From Gaiellasilicea sp037720595 (GTDB taxonomy: Bacteria > Actinomycetota > Thermoleophilia > Gaiellales > Gaiellaceae), in contig JBBJLW010000004.1 in NCBI GenBank assembly GCA_037720595.1, positions 62,001 through 126,000 on the forward strand: 64,000 nt of DNA. The letters are read 5' to 3'. A program made the position numbers and the translations under genes. Position 1 is the stretch's first letter. Every line of letters starts with the position of its first letter. Below, one piece after another: positions 1 through 7,159 of the stretch. The notes beneath the pieces were generated by a model. It made no database searches. It had not been told where the DNA came from and was given only the letters and a program-made list of their open reading frames with translations.

Positions 1-209
1 CCGCGACGCCGCTCGGGTCGAACCGCGATCGGCACTCGAACGTGCTCGAGGGCGAGCTCGGCGAAGAGCTCGGCGTCTTTCTCTCACACCCGTCGCTCCA
101 GGGCCTTCCGGCCGTGATGGAGACCCCGGGTCCGGACAAGCACGGACCGGACGCGGCGGAGCTGAAGAAGGTCCGAGACCTGCACGCCCGCTGGCTCGCC
201 CACGGATAG
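1..209 (+). CDS. nfo: Endonuclease IV (AP endonuclease), C-terminal part
   Basis: The frame is open from the window edge to TAG at 207-209 and gives about 68 residues. It contains PLGSNRDRH and, further on, GLPAVMETPGPD, both typical of the C-terminal end of the Nfo TIM-barrel family, where the Asp/His/Glu residues help bind the trinuclear zinc site. The known role is cleavage of DNA 5' to abasic sites in base-excision repair. Only the end is visible, so length and operon context cannot be judged. A palindromic hairpin begins 21 bp after the stop and could act as its terminator. Confidence 0.85.
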   Translation, partial: ATPLGSNRDRHSNVLEGELGEELGVFLSHPSLQGLPAVMETPGPDKHGPDAAELKKVRDLHARWLAHG

Positions 210-212
210 CGG

Positions 213-557
213 CTACGGGTCGTCGGCCGGAGGCTTGTGTTGTTGCAACACAAGCCTTTCCTTCGCCCGCGCGCGCTCGAGCCGCTCGAACGCCTGCGGG
301 ATTCGGACGACGTAGGCCGAGCCGATCGAGAGCACCGCGTCAGCCGCTGCCCGCCTCGCGGCATTTCGCGCCTCACGGCGAGCTCGCTCGGCGCCTGCAA
401 GCCTGCGGACGACGTGGTAGCCGGGACGCCGCAAGCCCAGCTTCCAGGCGGCTTCCCCTACCGCACGCCACGTCTCGGCCAGCGAGACGTCGTCGCGATC
501 GAGCGCGACGACGAGATCGCGAATCCTCCGATCGTTGCGAGTGAGCGAAAAGCGCAC
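213..557 (-). CDS. Small HTH-like protein of unknown function
   Basis: This 114-residue, Arg/Ala-rich protein has a segment around residues 24-55 (SLAETWRAVGEAAWKLGLRRP) that reads like a helix-turn-helix, followed by a basic helix. No catalytic motif is visible. It converges on nfo with a 3-bp gap. The last 15 codons run through the palindrome at 231-257, so the C-terminus LVLQQHKPP is encoded by the repeat. Either the repeat was inserted into the 3' end of the gene or the true end lies earlier. The function is unknown; a DNA-binding role is only a guess. Confidence 0.5.
   Translation of the reverse strand: MRFSLTRNDRRIRDLVVALDRDDVSLAETWRAVGEAAWKLGLRRPGYHVVRRLAGAERARREARNAARRAAADAVLSIGSAYVVRIPQAFERLERARAKERLVLQQHKPPADDP
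231..257. repeat. Palindromic repeat, copy 1
   Basis: Perfect inverted repeat: AGGCTTGTGTTG, loop TTG, CAACACAAGCCT (12-bp arms). It starts 21 bp after the nfo stop. It belongs to the same family as the copies at 622, 4635 and 4703. No long T tract follows, so it is not a classic terminator. Confidence 0.85.
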
Positions 558-621
558 GAGACCAGGATCGCGACACCGGCTTTCTCGTTTGTCACAACTC
601 CGTGCCGAAAGGCGGAAGAAC

Positions 622-644
622 GCTTGTGTTGCAACAACACAAGC
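622..644. repeat. Palindromic repeat, copy 2
   Basis: Perfect inverted repeat GCTTGTGTTG-CAA-CAACACAAGC with 10-bp arms. The loop is CAA, so on the minus strand it reads as copy 1 does (TTG loop); the two copies face each other. It lies 38 bp downstream of the stop of the gene at 682-1140 and upstream of the gene ending at 213. Confidence 0.85.
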
Positions 645-681
645 TCGCTCGGCGCTGCCTTCCCCGACGGCTGTGGCCAGG

Positions 682-1140
682 TCAGGAGCCGGGCGTTATC
701 TGCGCGAAGACGCGGAAGCTCGGGCGGCCGCTCGGGAGCTCCTGGAACTCCGGGTTGCGGCAGCCGAGCTCGTCGCCGCGGGACTCGTAGCACGGCGCCA
801 CCTCGACCTTGCACATCGGCAGCGGCGACCGCGCAGCCCGAACCGCCCCGAACCCGTCGCTCCGAGCCTCGGCCGCGCGCAGGAGGTCGAGATCGATCTC
901 GACGCCGTAGACCTTTTGCATGCAACCCATGTACGTATGGCCCCAGGCCTCGTAGGCGTAGACGAAGGGGCAGGATCGCTCGAGGCAGGCCCCGGGGTAG
1001 ACGACCTTGTCGCAGTGAACCTCGCAGCGGCGGCACTCCAACTCGTCCTGAGGACGGAGCGGGAGCTCGACCGGGGCCTGCAATGACTTTGCCACACCCG
1101 GATTGTGGGCGTGCCGGCGATCCGCCGCAAGACTTGACAT
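682..1140 (-). CDS. Cysteine-rich protein of unknown function
   Basis: The protein has 152 residues from ATG at 1140; a GTG start about 16 codons later (VAKSLQ) is also possible. It has a CRRCEVHC cluster near residue 36, then CLERSC, GCMQK, MCKVE, PCYES and GCRN, nine or more cysteines in all, which suggests a bound metal or several disulfides. The middle contains the hydrophobic, aromatic stretch FVYAYEAWGHTYMGC. There is no signal peptide or membrane helix. The gene is divergent from the antiporter gene with a 68-bp gap. I do not recognise the family; it looks like a conserved lineage-specific protein. Confidence 0.6.
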   Translation of the reverse strand: MSSLAADRRHAHNPGVAKSLQAPVELPLRPQDELECRRCEVHCDKVVYPGACLERSCPFVYAYEAWGHTYMGCMQKVYGVEIDLDLLRAAEARSDGFGAVRAARSPLPMCKVEVAPCYESRGDELGCRNPEFQELPSGRPSFRVFAQITPGS

Positions 1141-1208
1141 TTCGGTGATTTTCAGGCAGTCGCGGCGACAGAGCAGAACTGTCCGGCAGCCGCTTCCAGG
1201 TCGTTAGG

Positions 1209-2255
1209 GTGCGGACGATGGTCCGCCGCCTCCTCTTCGCCTCCGTCGGCCTCGCGCCGCTCGTGGTTCTCATCCACTACGTCTTCCACCCGGCCGAGAC
1301 GATCGAGTTCGTGCTCGCCGCCGCCGCCCTCGTGCCTCTCGCCTGGCTGATCGGGGAGGCGACGGAGCATGCGGCCGAGCACACCGGACCCGGGATCGGC
1401 GGTTTCCTTAACGCCACCTTCGGCAACGCGCCGGAGCTGATCATCGCCTTGCTCGCGGTGAACCAGGGCCTGACCGAGGTGGTGCGCGGCTCGCTGAGCG
1501 GCTCGGTGATCGGCAACCTGCTGCTCGTGCTCGGCTTCTCGCTCCTCTTCGGCGGGCGCGGCGAGATCGACCGGCAGTCGAGCTTCCTCGCGCTCGGCCT
1601 GGTGGCGTTCTCGACGCTGCTCTTCCTCGTGGTCGCGATTCCGGGCTGGGACGGAGATCCCGAGCGCAGCTCGCTCGCCGATCTCTCGATCCCCGTCTCG
1701 ATCGCGTTGCTGATCGCCTATCTCGGGCTCACCTTCTACTCGCTGCGCCGGCACGCGGCGCTGCACATCGCGAGCGACGAGGAGATCAAGGGTTGGTCGT
1801 TCCGGTTCGCTCTCGCCGTCCTTGCCGCCGCCACGGTCGTAACCGCATTCGTCGCCGAGATCCTCGTCGGCACGCTCGAGGTGTTCGCGGAGAAGGCCGG
1901 GCTTTCGGAGTTCTTCGTTGCGGCGGTGATCGTGGCGATCGTCGGCAACGCGGCCGAGCACGGCGGCGCGGTCGTCGTCGCCGCGCGGGGCAAGATCAAG
2001 CTCGCGGCAGAGATCGCGCTCGCGTCGAGCGCGCAGGTCGCGGTTTTTCTGATCCCGGCGGTGGTCTTGCTCGCGCTGCTGATCGAGCCGCTCTCGCTCG
2101 CCTTTCGCGAGGTCGAGCTGATCGCGCTCAGTGTCTCGGTCGTCGTCGCCGCTGCGCTCCTGGCGAACGGCCATTCCAGTCGCCTCAAGGGGGCAATCCT
2201 GGTCGCGACCTACGTCGGGGTGGCCGCCATGTTCTTCGGAGTCGGCGAACGCTAG
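1209..2255 (+). CDS. cax: Calcium/proton antiporter (CaCA family)
   Basis: This is a 348-residue integral membrane protein. The first alpha repeat contains GEATEHAAEHTGPGIGGFL and FGNAPELI, and the second repeat contains VGNAAEHGGAV. These acidic motifs form the ion site of Ca2+/H+ antiporters of the CaCA superfamily. About eleven hydrophobic segments are interrupted by one longer hydrophilic loop near residues 135-150 (GWDGDPERSS). The expected role is export of Ca2+, or Mn2+, in exchange for protons at the cytoplasmic membrane. The start is GTG at 1209; an in-frame ATG lies three codons later. The gene converges on the hydrolase gene and the two stop codons share the palindrome CTAG at 2252-2255. 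Confidence 0.88.
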   Translation: MRTMVRRLLFASVGLAPLVVLIHYVFHPAETIEFVLAAAALVPLAWLIGEATEHAAEHTGPGIGGFLNATFGNAPELIIALLAVNQGLTEVVRGSLSGSVIGNLLLVLGFSLLFGGRGEIDRQSSFLALGLVAFSTLLFLVVAIPGWDGDPERSSLADLSIPVSIALLIAYLGLTFYSLRRHAALHIASDEEIKGWSFRFALAVLAAATVVTAFVAEILVGTLEVFAEKAGLSEFFVAAVIVAIVGNAAEHGGAVVVAARGKIKLAAEIALASSAQVAVFLIPAVVLLALLIEPLSLAFREVELIALSVSVVVAAALLANGHSSRLKGAILVATYVGVAAMFFGVGER

Positions 2256-3568
2256 AAGGTCGACGGCTCGCGGCGCAGCGGATACGTCGCGAAGTAGAGC
2301 TTCTCGACCTCGCCGTTCATGCCCCACACGATCCGCAACAGCTCGCCGCGCTCGCGCCCCTCGACGCAACGGTAGCCCTCTCCTTCGGGCGCGAAGACCG
2401 AGAGATCGCGGCCGGGAGCGCCGCCGATCAGCTTGGCCTCAAGCCGGCCGCGCCAGGCAAGCACGATCTCCTCGCCCTCCGTCCACCAACGGCCGAGAAG
2501 CGGCTCCACCTCGGCGGGCGGCGGCTTCCCCGGCTGCCACGGTCTTGCTGTCTCGGGGAGCGCGTCGATTGCGGCGACCGCCAGGTCGAGGGCGAGTGTC
2601 TCTGGCGCCACGCCTGCGGCGGTGTTCATCAGGACGGCGGCGCCGATCCCGGTGGTGCGGTGGACGACGAGCCCCGCCAGATGACCCGGCATCGCGCCGC
2701 CGTGCCCGACGAAGACCCGGTCGCCGCGCCGATAGAGCTCGAGGCCCGTGCCCCAGGCGAGCGTCCAACGTTCGTGATCGACCATGACTCGCACGTGCGA
2801 CATCTCCTCGAGCGTGGTCGCCGCGAGCACCCGATCGTCTCCGGCGGAGAGGAAGGCACCCCCGAGCGCGAGGTCGCCCGTCGTCGACCAGAGCTTGCCG
2901 TGCGCGCCGGCGCCGCCGAGATCGGGATCCGGCTCGAGCTGGACCGCATCCGAGTAGGGCAGCACGAAGTAGCCGCGGGCTGAGGGCTCCTCGGCGGCGG
3001 CCGTCGTTCGCGCGAGGCCGAGCGGCTCGAGCACCCGCTGCTGCAGCGCGTCCTCCCAGCTACCGCCGGTCTTTCGCGCGACGATCTCGCCAAGCAGCGC
3101 GAAGGCGAGGTTCGAGTAGTGCCACCACGAGCCTGGGGCGAGCGGCTGCTCGGCTTCGGCCGTGCGCTCGACGAGCTCCTCGCGGCTCGGCGCCTGCATC
3201 GTCTCCCAGATCTCGCCGGGCGGCTCCCGCTGCAAGCCGGATGCGTGCGCGAGCATCCGCCCGAGCGTCGGTGCGTACGGACTTTCCGGGATGAACGTGT
3301 CGAGCGGATCGTCGAGCGAGAGCTCGCCGGCGTCGCGGAGCTGAAGGATGCACACCGCGGTGAACGTCTTCGTGATCGAGCCGATCCGGTACTGAGTCTC
3401 CGGCGAGGCGACCGTTCCGGCCTCGACATCCGCGAGGCCGACAGCGTCCTGCCAGAGCAGCTCGTCGCCGCGGAAGACTGCCGCGCTGACGGACGGGGCG
3501 CGTTGTTCGGCTTGCGCCGTGCGAAGCCGCCGGACGAGCTCCTCGCGAAGCGCGTCAGGCGCGGACAC
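2252..3568 (-). CDS. Serine hydrolase, class C beta-lactamase/PBP4 fold
   Basis: This 438-residue protein has the serine hydrolase signature SITK at residues 64-67 (nucleophile Ser, base Lys), YSN at about 151-153 and a HGG motif (VGHGGAMPGH) near residue 320. The family includes class C beta-lactamases, esterases and D-aminopeptidases, so the substrate cannot be named. The C-terminal 100 residues after LPETARPW resemble the extra beta-domain seen in many of these esterases. There is no obvious signal peptide, so it is probably cytoplasmic. Its start overlaps the end of the threonine aldolase gene by 14 bp, so the two are probably co-transcribed. Confidence 0.85.
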   Translation of the reverse strand: MSAPDALREELVRRLRTAQAEQRAPSVSAAVFRGDELLWQDAVGLADVEAGTVASPETQYRIGSITKTFTAVCILQLRDAGELSLDDPLDTFIPESPYAPTLGRMLAHASGLQREPPGEIWETMQAPSREELVERTAEAEQPLAPGSWWHYSNLAFALLGEIVARKTGGSWEDALQQRVLEPLGLARTTAAAEEPSARGYFVLPYSDAVQLEPDPDLGGAGAHGKLWSTTGDLALGGAFLSAGDDRVLAATTLEEMSHVRVMVDHERWTLAWGTGLELYRRGDRVFVGHGGAMPGHLAGLVVHRTTGIGAAVLMNTAAGVAPETLALDLAVAAIDALPETARPWQPGKPPPAEVEPLLGRWWTEGEEIVLAWRGRLEAKLIGGAPGRDLSVFAPEGEGYRCVEGRERGELLRIVWGMNGEVEKLYFATYPLRREPSTF

Positions 3569-4589
3569 CGGCGCCCAGTGCCCGTGGGATCTGCTCGAGA
3601 GCGCGGTCGATGTCGTCGTCGTCCACGTCGAGGTGGGTGACGGCGCGCAGCACGGTTGGGTGGATCGTCGAGGAGAGGCCGACGCCGTGCCCGACGAGTC
3701 GGGCCATCGCCTCAGCGGGAGTCAGCGGCGCGATGTCGACCTGGACGAAGTTCGTCTCGACCCGGTCGGGGTCGACTGCGAGACCGGCTTCCGCCAGGCC
3801 GTTCGCGAGCCGCTTTGCGCGCTCATGATCGTCGGCGAGCCGCTCGACGTGATGATCGAGTGCATAGACGCCGGCGGCGGCGACGATCCCCGCCTGCCTC
3901 ATCGCGCCGCCGAAGAGATGCTTGAATCGGCGCGCCCGCGTGATCGCCTCTTCCGAGCCGGCAAGAAGCGCCCCGAGCGGGCAGCCGAGGCCCTTCGAGA
4001 GGCAGAGCGTAACCGTGTCGAAGCGCCGACCGATCGTCGCGGCCTCCTCCCCGCTCGCAACCGCGGCGTTCAACAGCCGGGCGCCGTCGAGGTGGAAACG
4101 GAGGTCGAGCTCGTCGCAGACTGTGCGCAGCTCGTCGATCTCCACGAGCGGCCAGATCCGCCCGCCCGAGGCGTTGTGCGTGTTCTCGACCCAGACGACG
4201 CGCGTACGGGACGAGTGGATCGCCGGCACGCGGTAGGCCGCCCGCACCTGCTCGGGCGTGAAGCGACCTGCGACCCCAGGCAGCCCGCGGGTGACGACTC
4301 CTGAGTGCACGGCCGGCCCGCCCAGCTCGGAGATGAAGACGTGGCAGTTCTCCTCGCCGAGCAGCTCGTCGCCGGGCTCGGTGTGCAGTCGCAACGCGAT
4401 CTGATTCGCCATCGTCGCGGTCGGCAGGTAGAGGGCGGCCTCCTGCCCGAGGAGTGCGGCGCCGCGGGATTCGAGCGCATTGACGGTCGGGTCTTCGCGC
4501 TTCTGCTCGTCGCCGACCTCGGCAGCGGCAATCGCGGCGCGCATCCCCTCGGTCGGTCGCGTCGCGGTGTCGGAGCGAAGGTCGATCAC
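3555..4589 (-). CDS. ltaE: Low-specificity L-threonine aldolase
   Basis: This is a 344-residue PLP enzyme that splits L-threonine or L-allo-threonine into glycine and acetaldehyde. It starts MIDLRSDTATRPTEGMR, the typical N-terminus of the family. The motif LCLSKGLGCPLG places the PLP lysine at about residue 199, and FHLDGARL near residue 165 supplies the PLP-binding Asp. Length and motifs are normal for the family. It leads a two-gene unit with the serine hydrolase. Upstream, between it and rlmN, lie two palindromic repeats that could act on its promoter. Glycine made here could feed the glycine cleavage operon at 9.6-13.9 kb; that link is inference. Confidence 0.92.
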   Translation of the reverse strand: MIDLRSDTATRPTEGMRAAIAAAEVGDEQKREDPTVNALESRGAALLGQEAALYLPTATMANQIALRLHTEPGDELLGEENCHVFISELGGPAVHSGVVTRGLPGVAGRFTPEQVRAAYRVPAIHSSRTRVVWVENTHNASGGRIWPLVEIDELRTVCDELDLRFHLDGARLLNAAVASGEEAATIGRRFDTVTLCLSKGLGCPLGALLAGSEEAITRARRFKHLFGGAMRQAGIVAAAGVYALDHHVERLADDHERAKRLANGLAEAGLAVDPDRVETNFVQVDIAPLTPAEAMARLVGHGVGLSSTIHPTVLRAVTHLDVDDDDIDRALEQIPRALGAGVRA

Positions 4590-4634
4590 GGCGCGATTCT
4601 ACGGAGGCCCGCGTGGGTCGCCGCGAACTGACGA

Positions 4635-4655
4635 CATGTGTTGTTTCAACACAAG
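4635..4655. repeat. Palindromic repeat, copy 3
   Basis: TGTGTTG-TTT-CAACACA gives 7-bp perfect arms (4637-4643 and 4647-4653), and the flanking C/G pair at 4635/4655 also matches. It lies in the divergent intergenic region between ltaE and rlmN, 46 bp upstream of ltaE. Confidence 0.8.
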
Positions 4656-4702
4656 AGCTCTCGCCGATCGCGCAAACCCTCGCGGCGAGCGACAGGCGCC
4701 CA

Positions 4703-4727
4703 AGCTTGTGTTGTTTCAACACTAGCT
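4703..4727. repeat. Palindromic repeat, copy 4
   Basis: AGCTTGTGTTG-TTT-CAACACTAGCT gives 11-bp arms with one mismatch. It lies 27 bp upstream of the rlmN start, where an operator would sit, and 47 bp from copy 3. Confidence 0.8.
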
Positions 4728-4754
4728 CAGATTGGGCGCGGCTACCCTGATCGC

Positions 4755-5735
4755 ATGGATCTCGACCTCTTGGAGCGGACGCTTGCCGACCGCGGCGAGC
4801 CCGACTATCGCGCCCGTCAAGTGTGGGAATGGGCCGCGCGAGGCGTCGCCGGCTACGAGGAGATGACCAACGTCCCGAACGCGCTGCGCGAGCTCCTTTC
4901 GGCAGAGGTGCCGTTCTCGAGCCTCACCCTCACCGACGAATCTCATTCGAGCGACGGCACGATCAAGGCGCTCTTCCGGACCGGCGATGGCCACCCGGCG
5001 GAGGCGGTGCTGATGCGCTACCGCGACGGCCGCCGCTCGATTTGCGTCTCCTCGCAGTCGGGTTGCCCGCTCACCTGCTCGTTCTGCGCGACCGGCGCGA
5101 TGAAGTTCGGGCGCAACCTGACGGCGGGCGAGATCCTCGACCAGGCGCTCCACTTTCGTCGAATCGAGCCTGTCGACCACCTCGTCTTCATGGGGATGGG
5201 CGAGCCGATGCTGAACCTCGACCATGTGCTCACCGCGGCCCGCAGGCTGCCGGATGTCGGGATCACGCACCGGCGCACGACGATCTCGACCGTCGGCTGG
5301 TTGCCGGGCCTGACGCGCTTCGTCGACGAGGTCGAACAGCCGATCCGGCTCGCGCTCTCGCTGCACGCCGCCGACCCGCGACTGCGCTCGCAGATCATGC
5401 CGGTCAACGACCGTTATCCCCTCGACGCAGTCCTGGCGGAGTGCCGCCGCTATTACGAGCTCCGTCACCGGAAGGTCTTCGTCGAGTACGTGATGCTGGC
5501 CGGAGTGAACGACTCGACCGAACAGGCGCGGAAACTGGCGGCGCTGCTCGATGCGGCCGTCTTCAAGGTGAACCTGATTCCCTACAACCCAACAGGGATG
5601 TACGACGGCTCCTCCCGCGACGCGATCGGCGCCTTCAAGCACGTGCTCGACAAGGCGAGGCTGCCGTCGACGGTTCGGCTCCCCCGCGGCCGCGACATCG
5701 CGGCAGCCTGCGGTCAGCTCGCGGCCACGCGTTAG
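4755..5735 (+). CDS. rlmN: 23S rRNA (adenine2503-C2)/tRNA A37 methyltransferase RlmN
   Basis: This 326-residue radical-SAM methyltransferase methylates C2 of A2503 in 23S rRNA and, in many bacteria, A37 of some tRNAs. The CX3CX2C cluster is CPLTCSFC (Cys104, 108, 111), followed by FMGMGEPMLN and the C-terminal region NLIPYNPTG. An upstream in-frame ATG at 4638 would add 39 residues encoded by the palindromic repeats, so ATG 4755 is chosen; it gives the usual N-terminus. The final catalytic cysteine region reads DIAAACGQL. The gene is monocistronic as far as can be seen. Confidence 0.93.
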   Translation: MDLDLLERTLADRGEPDYRARQVWEWAARGVAGYEEMTNVPNALRELLSAEVPFSSLTLTDESHSSDGTIKALFRTGDGHPAEAVLMRYRDGRRSICVSSQSGCPLTCSFCATGAMKFGRNLTAGEILDQALHFRRIEPVDHLVFMGMGEPMLNLDHVLTAARRLPDVGITHRRTTISTVGWLPGLTRFVDEVEQPIRLALSLHAADPRLRSQIMPVNDRYPLDAVLAECRRYYELRHRKVFVEYVMLAGVNDSTEQARKLAALLDAAVFKVNLIPYNPTGMYDGSSRDAIGAFKHVLDKARLPSTVRLPRGRDIAAACGQLAATR

Positions 5736-5861
5736 GCGTAACCGGTCTTCCCGTCCCGCAGGGACTTGGAGAACACCCGAACGCCCTCGCTCCAGCACGA
5801 ATCACGCGGCGAACGAGGTCCGTCGCCACCGGGATGCGAAGGTCGCATCGAGCGCACGACT

Positions 5862-6455
5862 CTAGCCCGGCCAGGCGCTGGTTTCGGGGGCGAGGTCGAA
5901 TCGGCCGCCCGGCCGGCACTCGGAGGAGTGGTACTCGTCACGCGGAGCTGCTGCATCCTCGGCGGCAACCGATTGGGCGACAACCTGCGCACCCGTCGCC
6001 GGGATCCCGAACAACCGTGCGGTGCGCTCGATCGTCTGCACGGCGTAGCACTGCGTCTGCCCCTCGTTCGTCAGCCCGCGCAGATGCCACGACTCGTGCG
6101 CGAGCGTGAGCATTCCGTCCACGAGCTCTTGCTGCTCCCGCGAGCAGGTGCTGGCGAGCAGACATGCAAACGACGGCGGCGGGTCGGCGCGCCACAGCTT
6201 CTCCAGGCCGCGGCAGGATCGGGCAGAGAGGAACGTCTCGTCGGCCGGTCGGCCGTGCTCGTCGAAGTTCACCCAGCCCCCGTACGGCGTGATCTCGACG
6301 AGTCTCGCGAAAAAGCCGGGACAGCTCACGGCCACCTCCCGCTGCGCGAGCTCTGTCGCGACGTATGCGAGCCGCCGCTCGTTCTGATGCCGGCGCAGGT
6401 ACTGCCAGCCCGAGAAGAGGAGGAAGAGCGTCGTCAGGATTGCCAGCGTCCGCAC
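5862..6455 (-). CDS. Membrane-anchored protein with HExxH motif
   Basis: The protein has 197 residues with one hydrophobic N-terminal helix (residues 2-19, ILTTLFLLFSGW) that should anchor it with the rest outside. The motif HESWH at 120-124 matches the zincin consensus HExxH; a Glu seven residues later (LTNEGQTQC) could be the third ligand. There are five to six cysteines in the exported part. It is therefore a candidate zinc protease or zincin-like protein, but no named family is recognised. It is divergent, with a 48-bp gap, from a second HExxH gene. Confidence 0.6.
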   Translation of the reverse strand: MRTLAILTTLFLLFSGWQYLRRHQNERRLAYVATELAQREVAVSCPGFFARLVEITPYGGWVNFDEHGRPADETFLSARSCRGLEKLWRADPPPSFACLLASTCSREQQELVDGMLTLAHESWHLRGLTNEGQTQCYAVQTIERTARLFGIPATGAQVVAQSVAAEDAAAPRDEYHSSECRPGGRFDLAPETSAWPG

Positions 6456-6503
6456 CTTCTCAGTATCGGCGACCTCCGTGCCTACTCATAGCCTCTGTTC
6501 TCC

Positions 6504-7151
6504 GTGCGCCCCGCCCCGCCTTCGGTTCTGCGCAGCGGCGAGCTGCGGCTGCGCCCGCTGTCCGAGCTCGTCCGGCTGCCGCGGCGCAGTCCGCTCTACT
6601 CGCAGCTCGCTCGGGCGCTCGCCGCTGCCGAGGCGCTGCACGACCTTCGGACCGACCTCCATTCCGTCCCGGCGCGACTCACGGCGACGACGCGGCAGAG
6701 CGGGTGCTACCGGATGCGGGAGGGCGATCCGATCGACCTGCGCGTCTCGAACCGGCACGACCGCGTGCCGCTTTTCTTCCTTCACGAGCTGGGTCACCTG
6801 ATCGACCACCAGCTCGCGCCCGAGCCGCGCCGCTTCGCCTCGACTGGTCATCCGGCCTTCAAGCCGTGGCGCGCTTCTCTCCGATGGCTGCCGTCGCGCG
6901 TCCCCGCTCGCGCCGGCCGTTCGCACCGCCGCTACTTCGACTCCCGCAAGGAGCTGTGGGCGCGGAGCTACGCGCAAACAGTGCTATGGCGTTCGAGCGA
7001 CCCGGTGCTCCGCGAGCACCTCGCTGCACTCCAGCTCGCGGACGATCCGTTCGTCTGGCCGGCCCGCGAGTTCGCGGCGCACGCCACCGAGGTGGAAGCG
7101 GTCTTCGAGCGGCTCGGAGTGCTCTGCACGCGCGGCGCGATCGCCGCCTGA
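6504..7151 (+). CDS. Putative zinc metallopeptidase-like protein
   Basis: This 215-residue, Arg-rich protein has FFLHELGHLIDH, a clear zincin helix with HELGH at 94-98. The downstream motif EFAAHATE at about residue 190 could supply the third ligand. It has no signal peptide. The substrate is unknown. It is divergent from another HExxH gene, so the two may share regulation. The start ATG 6504 is the first reasonable one after the short intergenic region. Confidence 0.6.
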   Translation: MRPAPPSVLRSGELRLRPLSELVRLPRRSPLYSQLARALAAAEALHDLRTDLHSVPARLTATTRQSGCYRMREGDPIDLRVSNRHDRVPLFFLHELGHLIDHQLAPEPRRFASTGHPAFKPWRASLRWLPSRVPARAGRSHRRYFDSRKELWARSYAQTVLWRSSDPVLREHLAALQLADDPFVWPAREFAAHATEVEAVFERLGVLCTRGAIAA

Positions 7152-7159
7152 GCCGAGAT

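Noticed and set aside
1152..2369. 405-codon frame antisense to the antiporter gene
   Set aside because: Glu/Arg-rich shadow of the high-GC cax gene; no domain and no start context.
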